A stretch of DNA of 44,510 bases from JBDKFK01 sp039798745 (GTDB taxonomy: Bacteria > Patescibacteriota > Microgenomatia > UBA1406 > GWC2-37-13), in contig JBDKFK010000012.1 in NCBI GenBank assembly GCA_039798745.1, forward strand, positions 1-44,510, in the 5' to 3' direction. Both the position numbers and the translations under genes were made by a program. Below, piece by piece: positions 8,379 through 16,392 of this stretch (positions are counted from its first letter, which is position 1; each line of letters begins with the position of its first letter). The notes beneath the pieces were generated by a model. It did not search any database, was not told the DNA's origin, and was given only the letters and a program-made list of their open reading frames with translations.

Positions 8379-9299
8379 TTATGATTGGGTCTGACTATGC
8401 AGACGTTTGGAACTTGCAGACGACTCCCAGGTCTGTGACATCGGGGATGTGAATTTTGACTTTAGTACCATGTACAATAATACAAACATGTAACAGAGTG
8501 CGAAAAGAGGATATCGTGTTATGGCAACAAGCGATTTAATAAGGACCAGGTTTAGCGGCAGTTTTCTGTGAATATCTACAAACGCTTCTCCAAACTCTTT
8601 TGCCCACTCATTTTTTGATATGAGAAAACGAATACTTTGTTTTTCATGATCTTTTATTGTATCGGGTAGTTTTACCAATGCTGTCGCGTGACGCGCGTAT
8701 TTATAACTCAGTTTGTTGAACATACAGTATAAATACGAATAGCCATCTTCGCCCACACTGTTTTTAAACGTGAATGATGAATACATGCGTTTGGAGAAGG
8801 CACGTGCCGCGCCGTGGCATGTATACAAATTATTTCCTTCATGATATGCTTCGAACATATCATTACGGGTTATAAAACCGCTGTATAATACTCGTTCAAA
8901 AAATGAGGACGGCTGAATGCACAACATATTACTCGAAGTAAGGTCAGCCCCATCGTGTATTATAGGATCAATCAGATCCTTTATAAATAGTGGGCCTTTA
9001 ATCGATATATCAGCGTTTAGAAGGATAAGAATGTCGCTTTTGCACTGCTGAATAATTTGATTCTGTCGAAATGCCTGTCCTTTGCGATTTTGATTATCTA
9101 TAAACTCTATAAGATCGGTATTAAAGCCTTCTACTATTTGCTTTGTGCTGTCTGTGCTATTATCAGAGGAAATGACGATCTTATCGATTTTAAAACCTTC
9201 CTGTGTCTGACCGAGTATTTCATGCAAGAGATAGCCGATGTTAGCGGCCTCATTATATGCAGGGATTCCAATTGTTACCGTATATATATGTTTACTCAT
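8379..9299 (-). CDS. Glycosyltransferase family 2 with C-terminal hydrophobic segment
   Basis: 306 aa, GT-A fold. The N-terminal strand and loop is TIGIPAYNEAANIG, followed by SSDNSTDSTKQI and the metal-binding region LLNADISI (an N-A-D form of the DxD motif). A hydrophobic stretch near residues 255-285 (PLFALCYMFVLLYMVL) probably tethers the enzyme to the inner face of the membrane. It overlaps the flippase-GT4 fusion gene upstream by 4 bp and sits 1 bp from the deacetylase gene. Likely inverting transferase in glycan repeat-unit assembly. The final 20 residues are Ser-rich and look disordered. Confidence 0.85.
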   Translation of the reverse strand: MSKHIYTVTIGIPAYNEAANIGYLLHEILGQTQEGFKIDKIVISSDNSTDSTKQIVEGFNTDLIEFIDNQNRKGQAFRQNQIIQQCKSDILILLNADISIKGPLFIKDLIDPIIHDGADLTSSNMLCIQPSSFFERVLYSGFITRNDMFEAYHEGNNLYTCHGAARAFSKRMYSSFTFKNSVGEDGYSYLYCMFNKLSYKYARHATALVKLPDTIKDHEKQSIRFLISKNEWAKEFGEAFVDIHRKLPLNLVLIKSLVAITRYPLFALCYMFVLLYMVLKSKFTSPMSQTWESSASSKRLHSQTQS

Positions 9300-11701
9300 G
9301 ATGTTTGATCATGAAATAACTTCAAACTCTTTTTTGCGCTTTCGTTCCAGTCATATTTTTCGGCCCATGTTCGTGCCTGTCCGGCCATTTTTGTTCTGAG
9401 CGCTTTGTCAGAAAGTAACATAATTATTTTTTCCGCAAAAGCATCTACTTTGCCAAATGGTACTAAGTATCCGGATATCGTATCACGGACCGAGTCTTTA
9501 AGACCGGGTACGTTGGCGGCGACTACGGGGGTACCGCAGGCATTCGCTTCGATCGAGGTAATGCCCCATCCCTCCATAAATGATGGATTTACAAACACCC
9601 AGGCTTTCTGATAAAGTGAAATTTTCATCTCGTCTGTTACTTTCCCTGTGAACTCTATTGCATGTTCTATTTCCAGTGATGCCGCCAGTTCCTTGAGTTT
9701 CCGTTTCTCTTCTCCATCACCGGCTATAATAAAGCGAGCGTTGGGTATTTTTTTCAAAATTTCCTTGGCCGCGTGGATAAAAACATGAACACTCTTATAA
9801 TATTTTAAACGTCCCAGATAAAGAACGGTAGGTTGTTTATCTTTAGGAGCCTGTTTGAGCGTCGCAAGATCGACGCCGTTATATATGATGACTGGCTCAA
9901 TTGAGGTCAGTCCATACTGCATAATGTCTTTCTTTGAGGAGGGAGATACAGTTATAAGCTGAATTTTCTGATACACATGGGGCATAAATACAATTTCAAG
10001 AAACGAAGCCAACCATGAAAATGGAGGTTTAAGAGATTTCAGAAAGACGTCCTGGTGAACATGGTGAATCAAAAGGTAGATTTTTTCTTTGGCATACAGA
10101 GGAGTAAAAAAGGGAATGCCATTCTCTGAGTCAATGATGATGTCATATCTGTTTCTGAATTTGAAAATATAGTAAACTACCGCCCAAAAATATACAAAAT
10201 AAAATCCTCCACGTCTGATTATTTCTACTCCGTCAATTATTTCATATCTCTGGGTCTTTCCATCGTTGCCGCAGAAAAGAGTTACTTTATTACCTGCCTG
10301 TACCCAACGTTTCGCAAGTTCGTGAATATATACTTCTGCGCCGCCCGCGAATACGTGGCGGGTATCTCTCCAGTTAAATATAAGTATTCGTTTGCCGTTT
10401 ATCTTCTCAGGGTTTCTTTCCGGCAGGGGGATAAAGAGAAAAAATAGATCAACAAGATTGCGTGTTATCGCTCCCCCGTCTTTCTGAATAAAATGAAGCC
10501 CCACCATAAGGAAAAAGTTTACAAACGCGACATTAAACATGGCGTCAACTATATCCCAGATGCCTTCGTGATGAGCTACTATCTTTAGTGCCATAGTAAG
10601 TCCTGTCAAAATAGCCACTATGGGGAAGAGATATTGTTTACGTGCCAGATGGTATACAACGATAGCATGCGCAAGCGTAAACAACGCTATAGCTGCGCTA
10701 TACTTCATAAGGTAGGGGATTATAGAAACGGTACGAACTCCAAATATAAGAGGCACAAAGAACGAGCCGAATATGCCAAGTCCTACCGCCGCACCACTTA
10801 CCAGGACAAAAATAATAAGGAAAAGCCGGTAAAACGTATGAACCGGGTTTCTGCCCGACCCCTCGTCACGGCTTACAAACGCGATCATGAACGAAGTTAT
10901 AAGACTTCCGAGAAAGTAAATCATCTTACCTACAAGTGCCAGCATGGCATATTTACCTGCTAATGTTGGATCGAGATAGTGTTTGGCAAGGGTAATATCA
11001 AACGATAAAAAGACGTTATTTGCCAGACCTGTTATAAGCGTGGCAAGATAGAATCGTTTGGGAAAGTTGTAGTTGCCGACATCATCGGTATTTGTATCTA
11101 CATGACTTACAAAGTATACAGCCAGTATCGCTGAGACGACTATAGCCAGAGGAATGGCAAGAAACACAAAGTCATCGTAACCTGTTTTTATGAGTCCATA
11201 GGCAAACACAAGCTTTGCCAGCGCTTCCATAAACGTTATTGTGGCAAGATAGAAGAACATGAAATGTCCGTAGAGGAAACCTCGATAGAGCGCAGCTATA
11301 CTGCCTGCGAATATGATAGGCGTAAATAAGAGAAGAATTTTAAGTGTTTGTAGCTGAAAATAGGATCTTAAAAACGGTGTGGCTAAAAGGTAGATAACCG
11401 TTGCTACTGCCGTAATGACTATAACATTTTTCCGGACGCTGTTAAAAAACCGGATTCCTGCGTGCTTGCTTACCTTGGAGGACAGGTAGGCCACTTCGTG
11501 CGTAGTTGTGGCTGAAAGAGCGGTGAGGAAGATGTTTATAAAATACCAAAGAGTATTGATAATGGCTATGACGCCAAAGTCATCAAACTGAAGATGCCTG
11601 CCTAAAAAGACATTAAATATCAGGTTTAGAATGTTTGACATCATCATGGCCGCGACGAGAAGGCCACTACCAGTAAGGATAGATTTACTCCATGTTTTCA
11701 T
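9296..11701 (-). CDS. Wzx-like flippase fused to a GT4 glycosyltransferase
   Basis: 801 aa in one uninterrupted frame. Residues about 1-405 are a polysaccharide-flippase (MATE/MOP superfamily) membrane domain with 12 or so hydrophobic segments and the usual start SILTGSGLLVAAMM. Residues about 436-801 are a complete GT4 enzyme: GGAEVY at 453-458, the second-domain start VLYLGRLKYYKSVHVF, and the E-x7-E motif in FMEGWGITSIEA. The linker is about 30 residues. First gene of a five-gene operon, overlapping the GT2 gene by 4 bp. Flippases normally work as separate proteins, so the fusion would place a cytoplasmic transferase at the exporter. Domain calls firm; the functional coupling is inference. 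Confidence 0.88.
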   Translation of the reverse strand: MKTWSKSILTGSGLLVAAMMMSNILNLIFNVFLGRHLQFDDFGVIAIINTLWYFINIFLTALSATTTHEVAYLSSKVSKHAGIRFFNSVRKNVIVITAVATVIYLLATPFLRSYFQLQTLKILLLFTPIIFAGSIAALYRGFLYGHFMFFYLATITFMEALAKLVFAYGLIKTGYDDFVFLAIPLAIVVSAILAVYFVSHVDTNTDDVGNYNFPKRFYLATLITGLANNVFLSFDITLAKHYLDPTLAGKYAMLALVGKMIYFLGSLITSFMIAFVSRDEGSGRNPVHTFYRLFLIIFVLVSGAAVGLGIFGSFFVPLIFGVRTVSIIPYLMKYSAAIALFTLAHAIVVYHLARKQYLFPIVAILTGLTMALKIVAHHEGIWDIVDAMFNVAFVNFFLMVGLHFIQKDGGAITRNLVDLFFLFIPLPERNPEKINGKRILIFNWRDTRHVFAGGAEVYIHELAKRWVQAGNKVTLFCGNDGKTQRYEIIDGVEIIRRGGFYFVYFWAVVYYIFKFRNRYDIIIDSENGIPFFTPLYAKEKIYLLIHHVHQDVFLKSLKPPFSWLASFLEIVFMPHVYQKIQLITVSPSSKKDIMQYGLTSIEPVIIYNGVDLATLKQAPKDKQPTVLYLGRLKYYKSVHVFIHAAKEILKKIPNARFIIAGDGEEKRKLKELAASLEIEHAIEFTGKVTDEMKISLYQKAWVFVNPSFMEGWGITSIEANACGTPVVAANVPGLKDSVRDTISGYLVPFGKVDAFAEKIIMLLSDKALRTKMAGQARTWAEKYDWNESAKKSLKLFHDQTS

Positions 11702-11731
11702 ATATTATAGGATATTGTAAACACAAAAGGT

Positions 11732-11740
11732 ATTATATCA
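11732..11740 (-). promoter_or_regulatory. Extended -10 promoter of the flippase-GT4 operon
   Basis: Minus-strand TGA-TATAAT (hexamer 11732-11737), about 30 nt before the ATG at 11701. A second TATAAT (11704-11709) lies 2 nt before the start codon. No SD is visible. A TTGACT lies just upstream but only 10 nt from the hexamer, too close to be its -35. Confidence 0.5.
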
Positions 11741-11872
11741 TATTTATAGTCAAAATTATAGGGTAGTATACATATAGAGAGATCTTCAGGACAATATCTG
11801 GAGTTCTGCGGGGAATTATCCAGTAAACAATACTATAAGAAGTAAATATCGACGGTAGAGATGTTGAAGATA

Positions 11873-11899
11873 GTGAGGAGAAGCATAGCTTCTCCTCAC
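11873..11899 (-). terminator. Perfect 12-bp hairpin downstream of orphan pair
   Basis: GTGAGGAGAAGC-ATA-GCTTCTCCTCAC: a perfect 12-bp stem with a 3-nt loop, 34 nt beyond the stop of the gene at 11934. No U-tract follows on the minus strand, so it may be a 3'-end stabiliser or a non-canonical terminator. The rest of 11702-11933 holds the flippase operon promoter and nothing else I recognise. Confidence 0.55.
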
Positions 11900-11933
11900 C
11901 GGTATTTGGACGTTTCTTTGGATGTTTTTGGTC

Positions 11934-12716
11934 TTAGGCTTGCTTGTCGGCTACTTCGCGTGGGTTATGGACGCGTGTCCAGCCATAGACCGCGGCCATG
12001 ATCTGGAGTGTAGGGATAATATCGGTTTCCCAGCCACGATGCCACTGCTGCCAGAAGTCGTCAGGCCGCGGCCGCCTATCGGTGAGCATCTCGTACTCAT
12101 CGAGCATGTTCACGATTTTTGAGCGCTGAGCCATAATTTCGCGTTCCCAGCCCTCCGGCAATGGCTGGCACGTATCCATATATGGATCTTCGTACATGCC
12201 TGGGGATACACGCCTAAACTCCTTGGCCAGGCCGATGCCCAGCTGATAGCGTTTCCAGGCTAACTGGAGCCAGTCCATGATGCCGTGCATCATACGTCGT
12301 CGGTCTGACATATTTGCACGGTAAAAGCCGTTTTTTGCCAGTGCTAGCCCCTGAGCAAACTGCATCCTTTGGACATGCCTAAGCGTGACTGAATAGTCGC
12401 TTCGGTCAACATCGCGTACAGTAAGCAGTTGCTCCTCGTCGGTATATGGCAGAAGAAACTGCTGATCCTCCTCACGGACAGGTACTACTACCTGCCAGGT
12501 CGGTTGGACAAACAATCCACTCATTGCCATGACTGTCAGAGTTTTGGATGCCTGGCTAGGCACCACAAACAGGTCGGTATGAGTATGAGAGGTCGCGCCT
12601 GCATGCCTGTGATACACCCTGTAGACACCTGAAGGGGTGAGCTCGGCGTACACATGATCGTTTTCATCAACGATCAGTTCTATACGGTCAGAACCGTTTA
12701 TCCGTATATAGTCCAT
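11934..12716 (-). CDS. Hypothetical orphan protein, 260 aa
   Basis: Soluble protein with a beta-rich N-terminal half (residues 1-110) and a helical, Trp-rich C-terminal half (DWLQLAWKRYQLG; DDFWQQWHRGWET). No signal peptide or TM segment, and no motif I recognise. The start is set by an AAAGGAGC SD that overlaps the stop of the gene upstream (11 bp between genes), so the two are one unit. The C-terminal helices could be a protein-protein interaction module, but that is only an impression. GC-richer than the neighbouring glycan genes; member of the SD-led orphan class. A perfect hairpin ends the unit. Confidence 0.75.
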   Translation of the reverse strand: MDYIRINGSDRIELIVDENDHVYAELTPSGVYRVYHRHAGATSHTHTDLFVVPSQASKTLTVMAMSGLFVQPTWQVVVPVREEDQQFLLPYTDEEQLLTVRDVDRSDYSVTLRHVQRMQFAQGLALAKNGFYRANMSDRRRMMHGIMDWLQLAWKRYQLGIGLAKEFRRVSPGMYEDPYMDTCQPLPEGWEREIMAQRSKIVNMLDEYEMLTDRRPRPDDFWQQWHRGWETDIIPTLQIMAAVYGWTRVHNPREVADKQA

Positions 12717-12727
12717 CTCTTGCTCCT

Positions 12728-13495
12728 TTACTCGGTAAAGGGCAGTATGTGGCGGTCAAAGAACCACAACATATACCAGATACCGTTTTTATCCTTTATG
12801 ATCGCTGTGGACTTTTCTTTGTCACCGTCCAAGGGGCCAAAGGTCATGCGCACAGGACCATACCACTCGCCATTCAGGAGTACATGCACGTAGCCTGAAA
12901 TAGAGCTGTTCTTCACTTGTTCAGCAGGACGATACAGCGCGTCCTCGGGTGAGGCTCCGGTGCGTTGACCTGCGATGGCATTTTTAACCATCATTCTAAG
13001 GTCAAACAACGCCTGTATCTGCTCCATATTGAGCTCCAGGTCGGGCACTCCGCGCCTAATATTGGCGCTGATTTCTTCGACTGTTCGTGCAAGCCGTTGA
13101 ACCATAATGAGCACCATGTTTTGCAGCTTGGGCTCAGCATGGTATTCGTACTCCTCGACATTCGGGAGATGAGCAGTGAGCACGCACTCAAGGGTCATGC
13201 TGGTGCCCTCGCCTTCGGGGGTGAACGTGAAGTGATAGACTGTTGTTTCAGTCTGCTCCACGCTGATGAGAATGAAGCTGTCGCGCGGCTTTCTCTCGAC
13301 TACATGAAACTCGAGAGTATTTCCGTCAACAGTAAGGGCGTAGAGCGTTGGCATGCCATATGCGTCTGCTCCGCTTTCCGTAATCTCCATGCCGGGAAAG
13401 GCACTGCGACAGGTGCCAGCGAACAGAAAAGCAACATACGCGTACGTGTGTTCGATCGGCGCTTTCACTACTAAACTGTGTTTTGCTTGAACCAT
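12728..13495 (-). CDS. SRPBCC (START-like) domain protein, orphan class
   Basis: 255 aa. I place the start at ATG 13495 because AAGGAGGT lies 6 nt upstream and homology-like sequence begins there; a longer frame to 13537 runs through the SD. Residues about 1-140 fit a START/polyketide-cyclase-like beta-grip: HSLVVKAPIEHTYAYV is the usual first strand and helix, followed by alternating strands (FILISVEQTETTVYHFTFTP). This fold forms a hydrophobic ligand pocket. Residues 135-185 are helical and 195-255 are a beta-rich tail. Ligand unknown. First gene of the unit with the 260-aa orphan, behind a roughly 195-nt leader. Fold call moderate. Confidence 0.65.
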   Translation of the reverse strand: MVQAKHSLVVKAPIEHTYAYVAFLFAGTCRSAFPGMEITESGADAYGMPTLYALTVDGNTLEFHVVERKPRDSFILISVEQTETTVYHFTFTPEGEGTSMTLECVLTAHLPNVEEYEYHAEPKLQNMVLIMVQRLARTVEEISANIRRGVPDLELNMEQIQALFDLRMMVKNAIAGQRTGASPEDALYRPAEQVKNSSISGYVHVLLNGEWYGPVRMTFGPLDGDKEKSTAIIKDKNGIWYMLWFFDRHILPFTE

Positions 13496-13690
13496 GAACG
13501 ACCTCCTTGTATGAGCGCTCCCTAAGAGGGGGAGCAAAAGGGGATATCCGATGTACCGGGGGTATATAAGAGGGGATACGGCACGTCACAGAGTGTCACA
13601 GGCCATATACCCTCTTATATTCCAAAAACATATAAGAACGTCAAGGTTCGGCTGCTCTCTCATGAAAAGCTATAATTCATGAAAGAACGA
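13496..13690 (-). promoter_or_regulatory. Structured 5' leader with long-range stem and SD-proximal hairpin
   Basis: Between the promoter and the SD, the minus strand can form an 11-bp stem, ATATAAGAGGG/CCCTCTTATAT (arms 13610-13620 and 13564-13574), and then a GCTCCC...GGGAGC hairpin (13517-13535) that ends 7 nt before the AAGGAGGT (13502-13509). The CTCC of the hairpin arm is complementary to the SD, so competing folds that mask or free the ribosome site are possible (inference). I match it to no known riboswitch. Confidence 0.5.
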
Positions 13691-13696
13691 TAGGGA

Positions 13697-13725
13697 ATTA
13701 TATGAGTATAACAGGCTGAATGCAA
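13697..13725 (-). promoter_or_regulatory. Sigma70-type promoter of the SRPBCC/orphan unit
   Basis: Minus strand: -35 TTGCAT (13720-13725), 17-nt spacer, -10 TATAAT (13697-13702). Transcription would start near 13690 and leave a leader of about 195 nt. An overlapping TGT-TATACT inside the spacer could be an alternative extended -10. Confidence 0.6.
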
Positions 13726-13735
13726 AAGCATTTAT

Positions 13736-13821
13736 GTCATTCCCGCGAAGGCGGGAATCCAGACTACAATGTGTTTTTGCTTGTCAATTACCGTAGATCC
13801 CCGCCTTCGCGGGGATGACAA
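13736..13821. repeat. Inverted pair of REP-like GC palindromes
   Basis: Two hairpins face each other: TCATTCCCGCGAAGGCGGGA starting near 13738 and its near-inverted copy TCCCCGCCTTCGCGGGGATG near 13799, separated by about 40 bp. The CCCGCGAAGGCGGG core is a palindromic repeat type widespread in bacterial intergenic regions. It lies between the stop of the DPM/cellulose-synthase fusion gene and the promoter of the next minus-strand unit, and may act as that gene's transcription stop. Confidence 0.75.
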
Positions 13822-13826
13822 ATGTA

Positions 13827-16019
13827 TTATGTAAACGAAATTTTCTTTTTGGCAAGATGAAGACCGTGTTTTGTTTTTTCCCAGTAATGAGGCGCGAATA
13901 TTATCTGATATAAGGCCATGAGTGAGCTTACACTCATCATGATCCAGTAGCCGGGTATGATAAACGCGTATTTTATAAGATCCCAGTATCCTTTTTTGGC
14001 CGCGCCGATCATGTAATAGTAGAAATAGAGAAAGTTACCGACAATAAGAGACAGCACCGCGAGATAGAATATGGGGGTAAGGTAGAGCGATTCTATGAAG
14101 GGTCCTATCTGAGCTCGGAATAAAAAGTAGCAGATAGTCATAGTCCATAATATAGGATTAATCCACATAGATAGTACTTTACCACCTACTATGAGCTGAA
14201 AGGTAAGAAGATGCGGGTTGGACCAGTCTGTTATGAACTCATGGGGTCGTCTCATATGTACAAGATACGTCTGAATGTAGCCTTTAATCCATCGGGAACG
14301 CTGCTTAAACCAGCCAAAGAAGCTACTGTTCGCCTCCTCAAGGGTAATAGAATCAAGAATTTTTGTTTTATATTTATACTTAAACAAACGGATACCGAGA
14401 TCACAGTCTTCGGTTACGTTAAACGGATCCCAACCCTGGAGGAGGTCAAGATATTTGCGCTTAAAATGATTAGAAGTTCCTCCCAACGGAATAGGCGCGT
14501 TGATAGAGTGTAGTCCGGTTAAGACAAGGTCAAACCACAGAGAGTATTCAAGAGTAAACAAACGGGTAAGAACATTCTGATGGATGTTGTAAAAGTTAAG
14601 TTTAGCCTGAAGACATACAACATTATCTTCCATGCGGTTGAACGCGACTACGGCCTTTTTGAGCTGCATTGGATCAGGCACGTCTTCTGCGTCATAAATT
14701 ACGATATATTCGCCCTTGGAGTGCATGAGAGCGTAATTACATGCTTTTGGTTTTGTTTTTGGTTCAAAATGAGGCGTGATTAATACATCTACATAGGAAG
14801 GTAACTTCATTTTTTTTACCTCTTCTTGTGTTTTTTTATCATCCTCTTCAAGAATCAGTTGTACCTGCAACTTATCTTTGGGATAATCCATAGCGTCAAT
14901 AGCCGCTACGAACTGAGGTATGACTTCCCACTCTTTATACAAAGGACACATAATACTATACATCGGCCAATCTATTTCTTGAGCAGTCTCTTTCTCGGAT
15001 ACTGAGATAATGGATTTATGCTGTAATGAATTTATTATGAGGTACAGATTAAAGATGAGATCGGCAAAGTATATGAGAGTAATAATAGTAACGAACGCAA
15101 TAAGAGCTATTTCCCAGTTGATGATGAAAAAGGCTATTACTACGGCCAACATTATGAACATAATCACTTTCTGGTGATTGGTTACTGTATGAATCGCGCT
15201 ATTTCTAAGATGGAGTGATGTATATGGCTTGTATGTTTTTTTACGCCAGTGAATCGTACGTTTATGGGTAGATTCTCGGTTAAATATGACGGGGTCAAGG
15301 GGGGATATGCGATAGCGTATCGACATGAGAAGAAGCTCCAAACCAGCCTGAAACAGATTCATATTTCCTTTACCTTTTTTGCGGGAACCGTAGGCTATGG
15401 GGTGGTTGACTACCGTAAAGCCTGCGTGCATTGCCTTAAGGAGAAACTCAAGATCAAAGCTCCAGCTTATGGTGTTCAGTTCAATAATATTGGTAACTTC
15501 TTTTTTAAATGCTTTTAAACCCGACTGCACATCGAATTCCAGGCCAAAGAATACTTTACCGAACAGAAAATTGCTTACACGCGCAAACGCTTTTTTGATT
15601 TTACGCTCACCGTTTACATATATACGGCTTCCGATTACAACGTCTGCATCTTTGAGCTTAGCCAGAATCTCGGGTATTGCTTCAGGGCTGTAGGCTAAAT
15701 CGGCATCTATCTGCACAATGACATCGCCTGAGCATTGAGTAATGCCTTCCTGGATGCTTGCTCCTCGGCCGATAATACCTTGTTTGCTAAATACTTTTAT
15801 TGGGTAGTCTCTTGCTAGTTTAAGAAGAATGTTATAACTATCATCTGTTGAATAATCGTCGATAGCAATAATTTCATAAGGGAGTTGTATAGTATTGAAT
15901 ACGGCGTCAAGTCTCTTCATGAGTGGCGTTAAGCTGTCTTCTTCGTTACGAATAGGCACGATAACGCTTACCTTTGTGTTGACAATATCGTGAACGGATT
16001 CTGTGTCGTGGTGGTTCAT
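13827..16019 (-). CDS. Fusion of DPM-like GT2 and cellulose-synthase-like GT2, membrane-bound
   Basis: 730 aa. Domain 1 (residues about 15-240) is a polyprenol-phosphate-sugar synthase-like GT2: VSVIVPIRNEEDS, DDYSTDDS and DAD at 104-106, with the DPM-type stretch FDVQSGLKAFKK. Two TM segments (about 284-330) lead to domain 2 (about 350-600), a processive cellulose-synthase/hyaluronan-type GT2 with DAED (443-446), TEDCD (536-540) and QRSRW (573-577), followed by TM segments to the end (about 600-710). Both catalytic cores look intact. Fusion of a donor-making and a chain-extending module is unusual. Divergent from a stand-alone paralog of domain 1 at 16393. Domain calls firm; coupling inferred. 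Confidence 0.88.
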   Translation of the reverse strand: MNHHDTESVHDIVNTKVSVIVPIRNEEDSLTPLMKRLDAVFNTIQLPYEIIAIDDYSTDDSYNILLKLARDYPIKVFSKQGIIGRGASIQEGITQCSGDVIVQIDADLAYSPEAIPEILAKLKDADVVIGSRIYVNGERKIKKAFARVSNFLFGKVFFGLEFDVQSGLKAFKKEVTNIIELNTISWSFDLEFLLKAMHAGFTVVNHPIAYGSRKKGKGNMNLFQAGLELLLMSIRYRISPLDPVIFNRESTHKRTIHWRKKTYKPYTSLHLRNSAIHTVTNHQKVIMFIMLAVVIAFFIINWEIALIAFVTIITLIYFADLIFNLYLIINSLQHKSIISVSEKETAQEIDWPMYSIMCPLYKEWEVIPQFVAAIDAMDYPKDKLQVQLILEEDDKKTQEEVKKMKLPSYVDVLITPHFEPKTKPKACNYALMHSKGEYIVIYDAEDVPDPMQLKKAVVAFNRMEDNVVCLQAKLNFYNIHQNVLTRLFTLEYSLWFDLVLTGLHSINAPIPLGGTSNHFKRKYLDLLQGWDPFNVTEDCDLGIRLFKYKYKTKILDSITLEEANSSFFGWFKQRSRWIKGYIQTYLVHMRRPHEFITDWSNPHLLTFQLIVGGKVLSMWINPILWTMTICYFLFRAQIGPFIESLYLTPIFYLAVLSLIVGNFLYFYYYMIGAAKKGYWDLIKYAFIIPGYWIMMSVSSLMALYQIIFAPHYWEKTKHGLHLAKKKISFT

Positions 16020-16392
16020 TAGCTAGTGCTAAAAACTGATATGTACTAAATATGTTGCTTTTTGGTGCATGTATATAATATCATTCATTTCACAAATGTG
16101 AAGCGCTCAATATTTAAATACTACCCATAGTATTAACAGGATTATATACTATAAGCCGAGTATTTACAATCGTAAAATTGCGGATTTACAGGGGTTTTAC
16201 CTATGCGTTTAGAACAATACATAGGCGTCATACGCACAAAGCAGCGACCCATCCTGTGTTTTATATTGAATATTATAATAATACTATATGTACAAAAATG
16301 ATATTGAAATATATAATTATATAGGTTATAATACCAAATCGCTGGCTTATGTTATATTTGTATTTGTTTTATTGGTCAAATTAACTTGAATT
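16020..16392. other. AT-rich divergent intergenic region
   Basis: 373 bp between the divergent DPM/cellulose-synthase fusion and its stand-alone paralog. It contains the plus-strand promoter at 16304-16332 and, on the minus strand, a TGA-TATTAT element about 60 nt before the ATG at 16019. Short AT palindromes around the TAGTATT motifs near 16130-16150 are visible. No coding frame or RNA gene seen. Confidence 0.5.
16304..16332 (+). promoter_or_regulatory. Near-consensus sigma70-type promoter
   Basis: -35 TTGAAA (16304-16309), 17-nt spacer, -10 TATAAT (16327-16332); the ATG follows at 16393, giving a leader of roughly 55 nt without a recognisable SD. This is one of the best promoter matches in the window and should drive the DPM-like GT2 gene. 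Confidence 0.7.

Noticed and set aside
11745..11752. TTGACT as the -35 of the flippase-GT4 operon
   Set aside because: Only 10 nt separate it from the TATAAT, far from the normal 16-18 nt.
13326..13589. Minus-strand open frame across the leader of the START-like gene
   Set aside because: It crosses the leader, the hairpin and the SD of the real gene and reads the START-like domain in a wrong frame.
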